From Plakobranchus ocellatus (lineage: Eukaryota; Mollusca; Gastropoda; Plakobranchidae): a stretch of 30,118 nt of DNA. Below the pieces are notes generated by a model, which saw only the letters and a program-made list of their open reading frames with translations, was not told the origin of the DNA and made no database searches. A program made the translations under genes and the position numbers. The DNA is taken from NCBI GenBank assembly GCA_019648995.1, contig BLXT01003739.1, positions 1,122,793 through 1,152,910 on the forward strand. Reading direction: 5' to 3'. This document shows positions 18,206 to 28,878 of the stretch, in pieces (within the stretch, counting starts at the first letter, position 1; the number at the start of each line of letters is the position of its first letter).

Positions 18206-19609
18206 TGAGGGAAGTTTGGAAAGTAACCAAAAAAATGCTCATAACTTTTGACCTTGTCAATACTTTAAAACAGCGGTAAACAGCATGTTGTAGGAAAATT
18301 CATGGTACACTTGGTGCGCAAATTTCAGCACCATCAGTGAAAGCACTGCTAAACGGCATTGATTTGAAAATGGCGCCGCACCCCACTCTTCCCCCCCCCC
18401 CCATCGCAATCGCAGGGTGGTCAAAGCTGGAAATAAGAGCTATTGTCCATTTTTTTTTGTTCGCAAAGGGAACAAAATGTTCCATAAAAGACAGCGAAAT
18501 AATGGAAAACTACGGTGAACATGCAATGTTGATGACCCAAGTCTATCAGTGGTGTTCTTGGTTCAAAGACAACAGAACAAATTTGCAAGATGAACCAAGG
18601 TCTGGACTCGTGAACACAGCAAACAATGACTGGAACACAGCTCGAGTTGATGAGCTCATCAAAGTCAACAGAAGAGTGAAACTGAAGGAAATTTCTCTGA
18701 AACTTGACATTCCCAAAACGAATGTTTATGAAATTGTTCATGATAAACTTGGCTATCACAAAGTTTCTGCCAGATGGGTCCCAAAATGTTGTCAAATGAG
18801 CATAAGCGCCAGAGACTCGAAATCTCCCAAATCCTGCTGCACTGGTGTCAACAAGAAGGTGATGAAACCGTTGATGTGGGGCCTGGCGGGTACCATCGTG
18901 CCAGGAACAAGCTCCTTGAACACCTCATCACTGGAGATGAAACTTGGTTACACCAGAGCACTCCGGAGACAAAACGCGACTCAAATGACATGGAAGCACC
19001 CGTCCTCTCCTGTCACAAAAAAGTTCAAAGTCCAGCAATCGGCAACAAAAGTGGTGGCCACAGTGTTTTGGGACTCATGTGGAATGATCCTTTTAGATAT
19101 TCTGCCAAAAGGAGAGAGTGTCAATGCTGATCGATATTGTGAAACACTTGATCGGCTGAGACATGCTGTTCGACGCAAAAGATCTGGACTTTTGCGTAGC
19201 AAAGTTGTCCTTCAACACGACAATCCAACCCCCCACACAGCAAAACGCACAAAGGAATGGCTTGAACATTACAGGTGGGACATTATTCCCCATCCAGCCC
19301 ACATTCCAGACCTTGTACCCTCAAACTTTCATCTATTTGGGTCCTAAAGCGCCATCTTGGAGGCAAAAAGTTTGAGGATGAAGATGAGTTCATTGTGGAG
19401 GTTCTTTATTGGTTTTCAAAGCTTGATGCAATTTTTTTCACACAGTATATACTCGCTTCTCCCACAGTGGCAAAAATGCATAGCTGTAAACGGGGACTGC
19501 AGAGAAAATAGCCAATAAATTTACCTTTCTCAGGTATAAGTTTCGTGCTTGTCAATTAAATACTTTTTGAGTAATTCCATTTTTCCGGTTACTTTCCGAA
19601 CTTCCCTCG
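18206..19609 (+). mobile_element. Full-length mariner element, inactive
   Basis: The left terminal repeat TGAGGGAAGTTTGGAAAGTA (18206 onward, continuing ACC to 18228) pairs with the reverse complement of the right one (19587-19609), with two differences, both C/T at CpG-like sites. Each end is bordered by the TA target duplication (18204-18205 and 19610-19611). The 1404-bp length is typical of mariner. The transposase lies between the ends on the plus strand. The element is inserted within the unnamed minus-strand element: parts of that protein lie on both sides. Confidence 0.93.
18370..19511 (+). pseudogene. Mariner transposase, frameshifted, third catalytic Asp changed to Asn
   Basis: Mariner transposases cut and paste their own element with a D,D34D catalytic triad behind two helix-turn-helix domains. 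The first domain shows MENYGEHAM, QVYQWCSWFKDNR and DEPRSG; the second has LDIPKTNVYEIVHDKLGYHK and ARWVPK. A one-base deletion near 18781 moves the frame to MLSNEHKRQRLEIS and LITGDETWL (first Asp at 18936). A shift near 18980 returns it to KKFKVQQSATKVVATVFWD and LQHDNPTPHT (second Asp at 19219). The third residue, 34 later in IPDLVPSNFHLF, is Asn (AAC at 19324) instead of Asp. A third shift near 19340 leads to LKRHLGGKKFEDED and the usual C-terminus, stop at 19509. The ATG at 18370 is the best start by position. Three frameshifts plus the lost Asp mean no activity. Confidence 0.92.
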
Positions 19610-19611
19610 TA

Positions 19612-20048
19612 TCTTTAGTTTACTGTATTGGTCTAAAAGATAGAAAAAATGATTCTGAAAATTGTCAATAAAAATGATGGTGCTGGATGCAAATATTCCT
19701 CTTTTCTATCATTTCTAAATGAAAATTCATAAGTCTCTACAGATACATTTTGTGGCAGAATATCCTGCTGAAGTTTTCATACCTTGTGAGAATAGAGCAT
19801 CCTAGTCAAGTCTCTTAATTTACCCCTTGATAGACCTAACTTGGATTTTGTAGCTAAAGTGTATGCCTTCTACTTCTCCGCTTTTTCAATCTCCCAACAC
19901 TATTGCTAGCCTTCTCTGATGTAATACTTCTTAGATCTTGTTCTTCTTGAGCTTCAATTGCTTCCTCTTTCCCATTTGAGATGATGGAATGTGCTATTGA
20001 TAAATGTTTCATTCGCTTTCTTTTTATGGATGAGCTGACTTTATCCAA
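19612..20048 (-). pseudogene. N-terminal half of unnamed mobile-element protein (minus copy)
   Basis: On the minus strand, 20048-19854 is open and rich in Lys, Arg, Glu and Ser, ending KKRRSRRHTL. After a stop, fragments such as SVETYEFSFRNDRKEEYL and DQYSKLK continue to the edge of the mariner. The plus copy has QKSRHTLRD-type, DFVHVEERSFLNEEGIGYL and AQYGRI pieces in the same order (21120-21267). So this segment and 17246-18203 were one gene before the mariner insertion. Upstream of 20048 the minus strand has TTTTCTTACAG, a possible intron acceptor. Degenerate; function unknown. Confidence 0.55.
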
Positions 20049-20399
20049 ACTTTTCCCTAGGCTTAGGAATTCTCTGTAAGAAAAATTGATTGCTTTCCAG
20101 TTTTAAGTCTTAAAATTTTTTTGTCTTGAATTTGAGCTAACATTCTTATCATAAGGCTTGCTGTTTATTCTTCTTCAACATTTAGTGGTTTATTAAGGTA
20201 TGAGCCATCAGTGGTGTTTTTTTTGTGAACAGCGATCTAAATTGGTGAGGTCAACTATCTATCAGTGTTGTGGATGATGCATATAAAAGTTTTATTGGTG
20301 AGATTGAGCTGTTTGTCATAGATGTGGATGGCAGTGTATTGATCTTGAGGTTGTGACAGCTGGCTTTGAGGATAATCCAGGGCTGGCCTCTAGAAAGAG

Positions 20400-22702
20400 T
20401 TGCCTGTGACTTTTCTTTGGTATGGATGCTATGAGAAGCTGAGCATTGGGCACAGCGTAAAATTTTGCTTGCTACTTGCTACTTTAGTTTGGAATGCCGG
20501 TACCCGCAACAGGACCATTAATCTTGTCAGACTGACACCTGATCCAAGGTCATTTATGGTCATTGGGCGGCTCATGTCCTCACAATTCATTAGGCCTACA
20601 TGTCTCAACAACAAATTCAATATCTCACTGGTCCCTGTGGCAGAATCCACATCATTCAAACCCACAAAACTACTCACAGTAGACAGTACAACTTCACCGA
20701 TGACAAAACATGAAATTACATTCAGCAATTCACTTAGTCTCTCACAAAACACACTTCTATCAAAAGAAGAAGAAAAACTCAGTACATACTTAGTAAGACA
20801 AAAATTTCACAAGGCTCCAAATAAGCAAATAATCAAATGCAAAATTAAGGGACAACCATCAGTACTTCAGAGAATAGTAGCTCCAAGAATAGCAAAAATC
20901 CTTCACAACGTTAGACTTAGATCATATGTTGCAGGACAGACAAAAACATCTGCTAACACACAATTAGTGACTGAACTAAAAACATGCCAACAACACGTAG
21001 ACACAACATTTTAAGAAAGCTGAAATCCAACAAAAAATAAAAATTTCTCAACATCACACTCTAGCTTTGAAAGAGGCTCTAGGACTGAGTCGGAGGCAGG
21101 GTAGGAAACGCAGTAGTTTATTGCAAAAAAGTAGGCATACACTTAGAGATTGAGAAATCAGTTAGGGAACTTTCTAGAGAGATGGTATCAGATTTTGTTC
21201 ATGTAGAGGAGAGATCATTTTTGAATGAGGAAGGGATAGGATATTTAGCTCAGTATGGTAGGATCTAAAATTTACCTAAGTTTGTAGACAGTTTATTAGA
21301 TTCTTATGATAGGCAAAACATGCTCACAGCACGCAAGGGATCAATCCCTGAGAATGAAATTTGAATAAAAATCGGTGGCGATCATGGAAAACATTCTTTA
21401 AAATTTACCCTTCAGATTGCAAATACAGAGAAACCCAACGCACACCACAACACTGTAGCTATAGCAATAGCAGCAGTCAAAGACAGACAGGAAAACATTA
21501 TTAGGTTAATACAGGGTGGGTTAGAAGAAGATCTTAAAGCACTACAGTCTCATTCATGGAGAGACAAAAACATCAAGGTCTTTCTGAATGGTGACTATAA
21601 TTTCATGTGAAAGATTTATGGCCTCTCAGGCCCACAAGGCACCGATCCTTGTCTGTGGTGCCTGATGCCATGACGAGCTATGCACCAATTCAGTGATCAG
21701 TGTCAATCCAGGTCACTGGCAAGCTTACTCGCCAACATTAAATCCTTAGGCAGTTTTGTGAGGGGAGAAAAAAGATGTTGCTAAGTTTTACAACTCACTA
21801 CAGGCAGCAATGATAGACATAGAGTTAGATCAAGTCAGTCTACCTTATTTGCACATTTTATTAGGTACAGTTTTGAAACATCACAAGTTACTAGAAGATG
21901 CTGCACACAGGCAGATAAATTTTTGATAGCTTTGGGGAAAAGTCTTAAAAATTACGGGGCCCAATGGAGTCAGTTTCAAATATTGAAAGAGAGGTTAAAA
22001 TTTGAGGAAGGCTGTTTAGCATTTAGTGAAACTAGGGAAGATATAGATAAGTACACACAACAACTACACAAGACAGAAAGCCTCCTCTCTTTTCTTTCAC
22101 ATACAGATCTCAAACCTAGGGCAGGGCCAATTGCATCATCATTAGACACAGTTCTAAACAAGCACAGAATAACACCACAGGCATATCAGTCGTTCATACA
22201 TAGGGAACCGCTGCCACAAATACCTTCAGTCATCTGTCTACAGTGACCTCACACAAACAATAGTTACGCAAACACAAAAATGCACAAATAACGCCATGAT
22301 TGTAGATGAAGCTTTCACATCATAGTTAGTTTTCGATGACCTCAATGAACATCTTAATAAAGGTCACAAAGCCATCTCTCACACAAAACCTATAGAACAA
22401 ACTACTTCTTCACAGTTACAACTATTATAGATACCTATATGACAGTATACAGAAGACTGATGCAAAAAAAATCATTCCTAAATAACATCTGCTCGAGCAC
22501 CTTTGCATCCCACTCATCACACTTTTACAAGTTCGGATTAGGATTACTAGGGGAACAAGGGACAGAAAATAGTCATCAAATAATATCATTCTTAGAAAAA
22601 TATAGGGTCCATGGGATAGTTAATGATCAAACTAGACTTAAACACATTTTAACAGCACATTTAGTCCAAGTACCACCAGACTTACAAAGCTCCAAACTGT
22701 GA
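20400..22702 (+). pseudogene. Unnamed mobile-element protein, plus copy, degenerate
   Basis: Several open segments form one broken gene. 20400-21014 is open and basic near its end (SKEEEKLSTYLVRQKFHKAP); its first half may not belong. Next come EIEKSVRELSREMVSDFVHV (about 21150), GSIPENEI then KIGGDHGKHSLKFTLQIA (about 21338-21424), VFLNGDYNF, then YGLSGPQGTDPCLWCL (about 21582-21664), LPYLHILLG then LKHHKLLE (about 21840-21900), IALGKSLKNYG through 22246, and LGLLGEQGTENSHQIISFLE to the stop at 22702. An in-frame TGA (21362-21364) replaces the Trp seen in the minus copy, and another (21608-21610) follows GDYNFM, so it is dead. It faces the minus copy head to head. The G-E-Q-G-x-E-x-x-H block near the C-terminus recurs in proteins of this type that I recall from marine invertebrates. 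Function unknown; a transposon-encoded role is inferred from copy number and decay. Confidence 0.6.
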
Positions 22703-23402
22703 TAAACGATGCCATATATAAGTTATTATTTTTGTATCTTTATATCACTCTATATCATAATTATGCATTAACCAAGCTCAAGTGACGCCTAATTTGTGAC
22801 TATGTAAGACAATAATTTAAAACTCGTACCATTTTATTTTTATGTACATTACATAAATGTGTGTGCATGTTAAGGAATGTAGTGCCATGTTTTCTGTTTC
22901 ATTACCTGTTAAAATAAGTCCACTGCTGCTGTTAAATTATCGGGTATAATGGATTATAAAGTTGACCACTATGAAGATAATTTGTGTCAACAATACCAAT
23001 CTTTGTGAGTATAAAGCTAAATGTGATATCTTAATACCGTTTAAGTTTCAGAAAAATCTGGAGGCAAGTTTTTAATTTTTGTTCATTTAAATGTAAAAAA
23101 AAATTTTTCTTAAAATAAAATGAAAGTTTTAACTTTAGATGTCAATTATTAAAAATCTATAAAAGATAAATTCAGAGTTCTTTCTCTACCACCTTTTAAG
23201 TTAAATAATCTTTGATGTTGTGAACACCAATTTTTATTTACTCTGATCTTGATGTTGGTATTCAACATAATAAAAAACAACATAAATTGTAACTAAATAC
23301 ATTAACAGCAGCCAGGCCACCTCAGGTGCACTGACCTGTGACTGAGCCCGGGCATGATGCTCTGATCCCAGGTCATCGCTAGCGGCTAAGTTACCAAAAA
23401 TT
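22703..23402 (+). other. Intron sequence, nothing recognised
   Basis: Very AT-rich and without ORFs. May hold the 3' end of the plus copy, but no terminal repeat was identified. Confidence 0.4.
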
Positions 23403-23870
23403 TTACGCTGTGTGGTGTAAGGGCTGCATGTTGTAAAGATGTTGATAAGCAGGCACTTTGAGAGTAGCTGGTCGATGGAGACTCTGCTGTCTCAGCGACT
23501 TGGGCAGTAAGGATACATGCATCTTCAGTTGTCCCATCTTGCTGGGCCCTGGATTGTTTTCTTTTCTACCAGTTTTTTCCAAGGAGAGATAATGATCACA
23601 CAATGGGTAGTTTGAGATACAAATATTGTCCTTATACTCACACCAGCTATTTGTGCATCTCACTTTTTCTGCAGATGTTAATGTGTTTTTGGTTACAGGC
23701 TTAAGTTCAAAGGGTTTTATTATAGAGTAGCATGAGCTACATAAAGAAGTCGAGTGAATGTGTGTGTCTTGTGTCACATCTGTGTGAAAAAGAAAATCTA
23801 GGATTGACTGTGTGTGGTGCACTGCTTTGCAGGGTCTTTTTTCCTGAGTCTCTCTGATAAAAGCCCACAA
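23403..23870 (-). pseudogene. Cys/His-rich protein fragment, possibly mobile-element N-terminus
   Basis: A 155-residue minus-strand ORF. It has HHTQSILDFLFHTDVTQDTH followed by IHSTSLCSSC and later RCTNSWCEYKDNICISNYPL-CDHY. The order, a helical FG/FH-x-D-V stretch, I-H-x-x-x-L-C-x-x-C and then a second C..C set, resembles a zinc-binding N-terminal module that I recall at the start of proteins carrying the GDY..PCLWC core seen at 17246-22702. It is on the opposite strand to the nearby plus copy, so it would belong to a third element. The second half is Ser/Gln/His-rich with no motif. Domain and link to the family are inference. No promoter or upstream coding was seen. Confidence 0.4.
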
Positions 23871-25417
23871 CTACGTCAGAGTCACTCAATGTATACTAAA
23901 TGGTCGGATTCAGTGTGACTTTTTCCTTCCATTTAGATGCAGAGAAAGGTTGTGTGAAAATACAGAACCGCTATTAGTATGACAGTGTGCGATTCTTATA
24001 TATGCCTTACACTGTTTAGAATACAGGGAATAAAACTATTCTGATTGTTTTATCACAAGTGCAGGGCCATTAATTTATTTATTTTTACTTAAGGCACATA
24101 CTTAACTGTTAAAACAAGAAGATACAGTTAACATTCCAGCTTAATTTTTTCACAGTAGCTTTACCATAAAATGAATTTCATGGAAATATATTTCGTGAAG
24201 CAAAATAAATGTAGTAAATAGGTTAATTAGACTCATAATTAGCAGTGAGAGAATTTTCTGTACAAAAATACACCCCCCATTTAAAAAAAAAAAAACAACC
24301 CACACTCACCTGTGAAATTAATGGAATCAGCAGCATTGTGTAGTCCAAATGTTTCCAATCAAATAAATACCAAACACAAGAAAAGGATGTGCGGAAATAG
24401 AGAAACTTGAGTGCAAATATTGGTATTTGAACTAAAATCAGAATAAAAAAAGAGCAACCACCAACTTAAAGTAATAGTGAACAAAAAGTCAACAAAACAG
24501 TAACACATTAAAGCTTTTAGCCTTTATTGACTTCGTCTCCTCAGTTTTTTACACAGACAAAATAACAAAAATGGTGTACAGGACAGAGAAATGATAGCCC
24601 TTTTTATTTTTTGCCTCCTCAGGATCCTTTAACTAATAATTTTATTTTCAAAAGTGCTGTGCCTGAATTTTCCTGTATTTCACAACTAACATCCGAGAAA
24701 AACATCAACCAAGGGAACTGCTCCTTCTGAGCAGTTATCTCGCTTCACTGAGCATGAAGCAATTCAGGTGTAGCATATCAGATTTTGCTACCAGCTGAAA
24801 CTAAATGTACATATTTTGGTCTGGATAAACGACTGTGACCTGGTGTGCAGAAAACAACACAGCGACTTCCACTTTTCAATTTTTAAGCGAGTTTACTCTT
24901 GATACTGATGCTCCCATAATGCTTAACCTGTTTCACAAACAAATCAGAAAAAAAAATAACATATTTTACAAAAAAATTGATTTGTTTGAAAAAANNCCCC
25001 CCCCCCCCCCCCCCCTTTGCAAGTCATGGGCGGAAAAGGGTTCAGTGCAAGAATAGCAGTCCCGCTACCAATTTCACCTATGTGGTATAGCTACACCATA
25101 ATCAATGCCCATTCTTCTAACCCGCAAGTGAATTCACATTCTTGTGTTATTTGAAGGCCTCATTTGGGTTTTATCAGTAGTTATTTTGCTTGTTCACATT
25201 CAGTGTGACTTTTTACATAATTTGGGATTATTGCATTCACCTTAGACCTATTGTGAGAGAATACTTTTATTTATTAATCATTATTGAAGCTTATAAAGCT
25301 GAGATGAAATGGACCATTCACTGATCAATAGCAAAAAGTACATTTGGCAGTAAAAATAAAGATTAAATTATCATTTTATTACCAGTAATCTTCCCACTTT
25401 TACCAGAATATCACCAA
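23871..25417 (+). other. Intron sequence with a poly-C tract and a 2-base gap
   Basis: Mostly AT-rich. NN at 24995-24996 is followed by 19 C (24997-25015), probably a sequencing or assembly break at a poly-A/poly-C junction. A 17-bp direct repeat, ATTCAGTGTGACTTTTT, occurs at 23908-23924 and 25198-25214. Confidence 0.5.
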
Positions 25418-25697
25418 AACCATCATCGTCATATCTCCTTCATCATTATCACACCTTCACCATCATAATCTTACTCATTAGAACATTAATCATTACCACT
25501 TTCTCTATCAACAGCATATAATCGTTATCATCATCATCACCACCATCATAATATTATCATCATTGACGTCATAAACTCCCAACATTATTATCATCATCTC
25601 CATAATCATCTTCATCAGCATCATCCTCACCACCACTTTCATCATGATTATCATCATCATCTCCACCATCACCACCATCTCCATCATCATTATCATA
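25418..25697 (+). repeat. ATC/ACC trinucleotide microsatellite, imperfect
   Basis: About 280 bp dominated by ATC, with ACC, TCC and ATT interruptions. The Met- and Asp-rich minus-strand ORFs (25508-25769) are its translation. Confidence 0.88.
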
Positions 25698-26267
25698 ATT
25701 GTCCAAACAGGGTGGCAATCTTGAATAACCAACACAAAACATCTGGAAAAATGAATTAAGTTGTAACACTTGAAATTTAGGTAAATGTTATGACAGATAC
25801 TTCATTCCTGTGGAGGTACAGAATTAAGCAGGAACACGATATAAATGTTGGAATGTCAGTAGCGAAAATGGACTACTCTGATTCAGTTTATTCATGCATA
25901 CTAGGCATACACACCACAGTTAACATCTTACTTAATTTTTAATAAAGTTGAAATTTTAAAACAATGATACCCCCTAGTCAATGGAGAATTAATCTCTTTT
26001 AGTTTTGAGTTCCTTCTCATTAAGTATTCAGCTCTCAACTGACTAAATCTTTTCTCTCGATTAACAAGTATGCTCATTTCTTAACTTACTCTCACAATCA
26101 AGTTTACTGTCTTCTTAAGACTTAGCCTCAGTGATTAACTTTCTTTGACACTTAATGTTTTTTCAAACAAGATAAATACATGAGCTCCATTCGTGGTAGG
26201 GTACTATTCAATTTAAATCTTATAATTCAGTATTTCTGAGGCTATAATTGACATGGAATACTGATCA
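25698..26267 (+). other. Intron sequence, nothing recognised
   Basis: AT-rich; includes a CTTAA/TTAAG-rich stretch at about 26020-26160 but no defined repeat. Confidence 0.4.
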
Positions 26268-26336
26268 ATGATCATCACCACCTTCATTACCATTGGTATC
26301 ACTATCTCTATCATCATCATCATCACCATCATCAAT
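26268..26336 (+). repeat. Short ATC/ACC microsatellite
   Basis: ATCATCACC-type units with small interruptions, about 430 bp before the 26768 exon and of the same motif family as the arrays at 3818 and 25418. Confidence 0.75.
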
Positions 26337-26767
26337 ATATATTTAATCTATTGAAAATGAAAAGTTTGAGTTATTATGGTTTTCAGTTATTTAAAAGTTC
26401 TGTTTCTTCATCATCTGAATGAGGATTTACAAGTGCAATTGCTCATTGTTCATCTTCATTTTCATGTTTGCTTTTTCTCTATCTACGTTAATAATAGTTT
26501 CCTTAAGTATAATCACTATGTTATCTTCAATATGATTAGCTTTATAAATACTGAGCCCCTGTGATTTGTCAAAATGACCAGACGCAGGACTAATTATTCT
26601 TTAAAAGTTCTGTTCAGCAATATTTAATTTGACTCTTTCATTCCTATGATATAATTGCTATCAGATTCAGTTGTAAATTTTACTTTTTATATCATTTAAC
26701 TATTTCACTCAATGTGGGATAAAAAATCCTGAACACACTTCATTTTAACCTCACTAGGTGATCTCAG

Positions 26768-26898
26768 GCTTTTTGGTTCTTGTAAAAGCGGACACCAGTG
26801 GCACACTGGAACTTCAGACGAAACAATGCAAATTTCTGAGCAAGTTCACCAAGTGTGCCACCAAAGTTCCATGCTCAACATCATTTGATGAAGAGGAT
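26768..26898 (+). CDS. Exon of polycystin-1/REJ-like protein (3' end uncertain)
   Basis: The acceptor is ATCTCAG and the first two bases, GC, complete the Gly codon left by the exon at 5874, giving HFG then FLVLVKADTSG. This is the strand expected right after the L-x-P-G-x-x-Y strand of an REJ module. About 43 residues are open, with three Cys, ending FDEED. The donor is not clear: GTATAG at 26899 gives phase 0, and GTGAGA at 26904 lies behind or across an in-frame TAG. Neither joins in frame to the exon at 27311. A short missing exon, a different donor or a damaged copy are all possible. The start is firm; the end is a guess. Confidence 0.6.
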
Positions 26899-27310
26899 GT
26901 ATAGTGAGAAACTCAATTTTGCTTATGATTGAAGAAATTCAATGGCTTATTCTAATAGTCTGAAATCACCTTGTCGTCAATGTGCTACGCACAATAAAAA
27001 AAAAAAAAAACCTTCCCCTCCCAAATCTAAAAAAAACCGCAATGGGCCAACTTAGATCGGGCTTTAACAACCTAGAACTCAAACAATTGCAGTTTCCCTG
27101 AAGGTCAACAATTTATGTGAAACTCTTTCAGGATGGTTCGTTTAAATTCCTGAGAACAGCCTATCTATAGCTATCCTTATACAAGTAATACATTTAGCTT
27201 TACAATAGTATGCAGGAAATTGAAAGTGTAATAATAATAATAAAAAAAAAAAGCCTTTATGCCTCTGTAAAACATGTTATGATCTTTTTTTTTTCTGTGT
27301 AATGATTTAG
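26899..27310 (+). other. Intron, may hide a small exon
   Basis: Lies between two REJ-like exons whose phases do not match. It includes poly-A (about 26995-27010) and AATAATAAT/poly-A (27230-27252) tracts and two fair acceptor sites, CAATTGCAG (27092) and CTCTTTCAG (27131), that could serve a very short exon. No candidate is convincing. Confidence 0.4.
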
Positions 27311-27430
27311 AATTGTATCTTAGATTTACAGTGGCATGTCAGAATTACAGTGACGGCACTACAGATAACTTTCCAGTGAGATATTTATTGTATCAGAAAG
27401 AATCAGCGATTGGACAAAACTATAGTTTCT
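27311..27430 (+). CDS. Exon of polycystin-1/REJ-like protein (F-T-V-x-C strand)
   Basis: A T-rich tract and TTTAG come before the exon; the donor is CT|GTAAGT. The translation is LYLRFTVACQNYSDG, then DNFPVRYLLYQ. In REJ modules a strand of the form F-x-V-x-C followed by an aromatic residue, Asp and later P-x-x-Y is diagnostic. An alternative acceptor, TCTTAG at 27318-27323, would start the exon at 27324 in the same frame with phase 2. The exon ends with a single T completed by TC of the next exon to make Phe. The YSD sequence and flanking Asn residues suggest glycosylation. The upstream junction is unresolved. Confidence 0.75.
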
Positions 27431-28262
27431 GTAAGTACTTTTTTTTTCTTTGTAAAAAGAATGACAGATATGGGGAAAAGATTTCAAAACGTGGAAAATT
27501 GTAATGAAGTCAAAACACCAGGTCTCATTATCATGCATTGCAAAAGATTAAGTGAATATATGTATCTTTATGTATGATTGGTCATTCCAAGACGAACTAG
27601 TGGTAAACTTGAAGACTCAAGAAAAAAAGATGGTAATCTTACAATACTGTGGTAAATATGGTCACGTCTCTTGTATTGGATGACTTGAAAGACCTTGCAA
27701 GTACTGAAAGATTTCCATATGGGTACATAAAAAGAATGGGTTATTTTTGCACCATAAATTGAGGTTTTCTATTCATTTCACACATATTTATCATAGGCTA
27801 ATACCAGCCGTGCGATAAATCAGTACTTCTAATTGTCACATTTCTGCGGATTTCCGCAATTTCAATCTTCTGTGGAATTTTCCATGGTAATGTCCGCATT
27901 AGAAAAAAAGATATTTCATATCTTGAGATTAAACAAAATAATAAGTTAAAGTGATGTCAAAGTCCATTTAAATGGCTTTATTTGCAGTCCTGTTCAAAAA
28001 AATTTTCTGGGACACACCCCCCTAGGTATGCTCCAGCCTCAGCAGTCCCATTGTCTGCCATCTGGAAAAAATCCTTGGTTTTCTTCATTTACCACTAAAA
28101 GCACTGATAAATATCTTCTGAATCAATGCAATTCAGTTGATTGTTTATGTTGTGTTTTGTTAGAAATAGCCTTTAGATTACTGTAATTTGTAAAGAATAA
28201 TTAATTGTCAATATAGTTTTTAAAAAATTTCGACTTCCTTTCTGATCCATTTTCTTTTACAG

Positions 28263-28399
28263 TCAACCTTATAGCCTATGGTGCAAATGATACAATGAAG
28301 GATATTACCTTGTCAGCCTCCAAACCAACTCAGATTGACCTTCTATTAAACATAATGAACACAAAGAGCTCTTCTGCAGGCATTTCATTCATTGTACAG
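28263..28399 (+). CDS. Exon of polycystin-1/REJ-like protein
   Basis: Acceptor TTTCTTTTACAG and donor CAG|GTAAGG are both close to consensus. This 137-nt exon enters with phase 1, completes Phe and ends on a codon boundary. It reads NLIAYGANDTMKDITLSAS, then TQIDLLLNIMNTKSSSAG and ISFIVQ. There is no start codon early in the exon, so start-to-stop ORF scans miss it. Position and hydrophobic pattern fit the part of the REJ module after the C-x..D-x..P-x-x-Y strand. No motif here is diagnostic alone; the call rests on splice sites and unbroken phase with both neighbours. Confidence 0.7.
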
Positions 28400-28878
28400 G
28401 TAAGGAAACATCATGATAGAAACATCAATGATTTTATTCAGATCTGATCTCAAAGATTTTGATGGTAAAGCACATCATGATGCAAAGAGGGTGAGATATC
28501 CAGCGCTTATTCTTTTTTGGCTTCTGATTTTACAAACTGAATCTGAAAACAACCTCTACAGCCCTAGAACTGTCTCTAATTTCCTCCTGTAAAATATGTA
28601 GCTGCCCTTTGGGAGGCAACGTATTTATATGAACTTGATGTAAAATATTAAACTTCTGTCAAAACAATTAGAAATGGGTCAAGTGTTGAAGTCAAACATA
28701 ATCAGTCAATTTGTCTATTTGAAAATATTTTACTTTGTCCGCATGGGTTTTTTTATAGCAGATTTTCATTTATTTATCTATCATGCTTTGCATAAATAGG
28801 CCCAGTTGCTGTTCATTTCTGTTTCTTTTTGATTCATTAAAACGTTAAATTTTAGTGGAATTCAATGATTATTTGCAG

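Noticed and set aside
18421-18795. 124-residue minus-strand ORF in the mariner
   Set aside because: It is antisense to the clear helix-turn-helix coding of the transposase.
23320-23400. Possible second tRNA-like or SINE head on the minus strand (CTGGGATC near CTAGCGATGACC)
   Set aside because: No B box of the GGTTCGA type, and no tail shared with the SINE at 3240.
25508-25769. Met-rich and Asp-rich minus-strand ORFs
   Set aside because: Translations of the ATC microsatellite.
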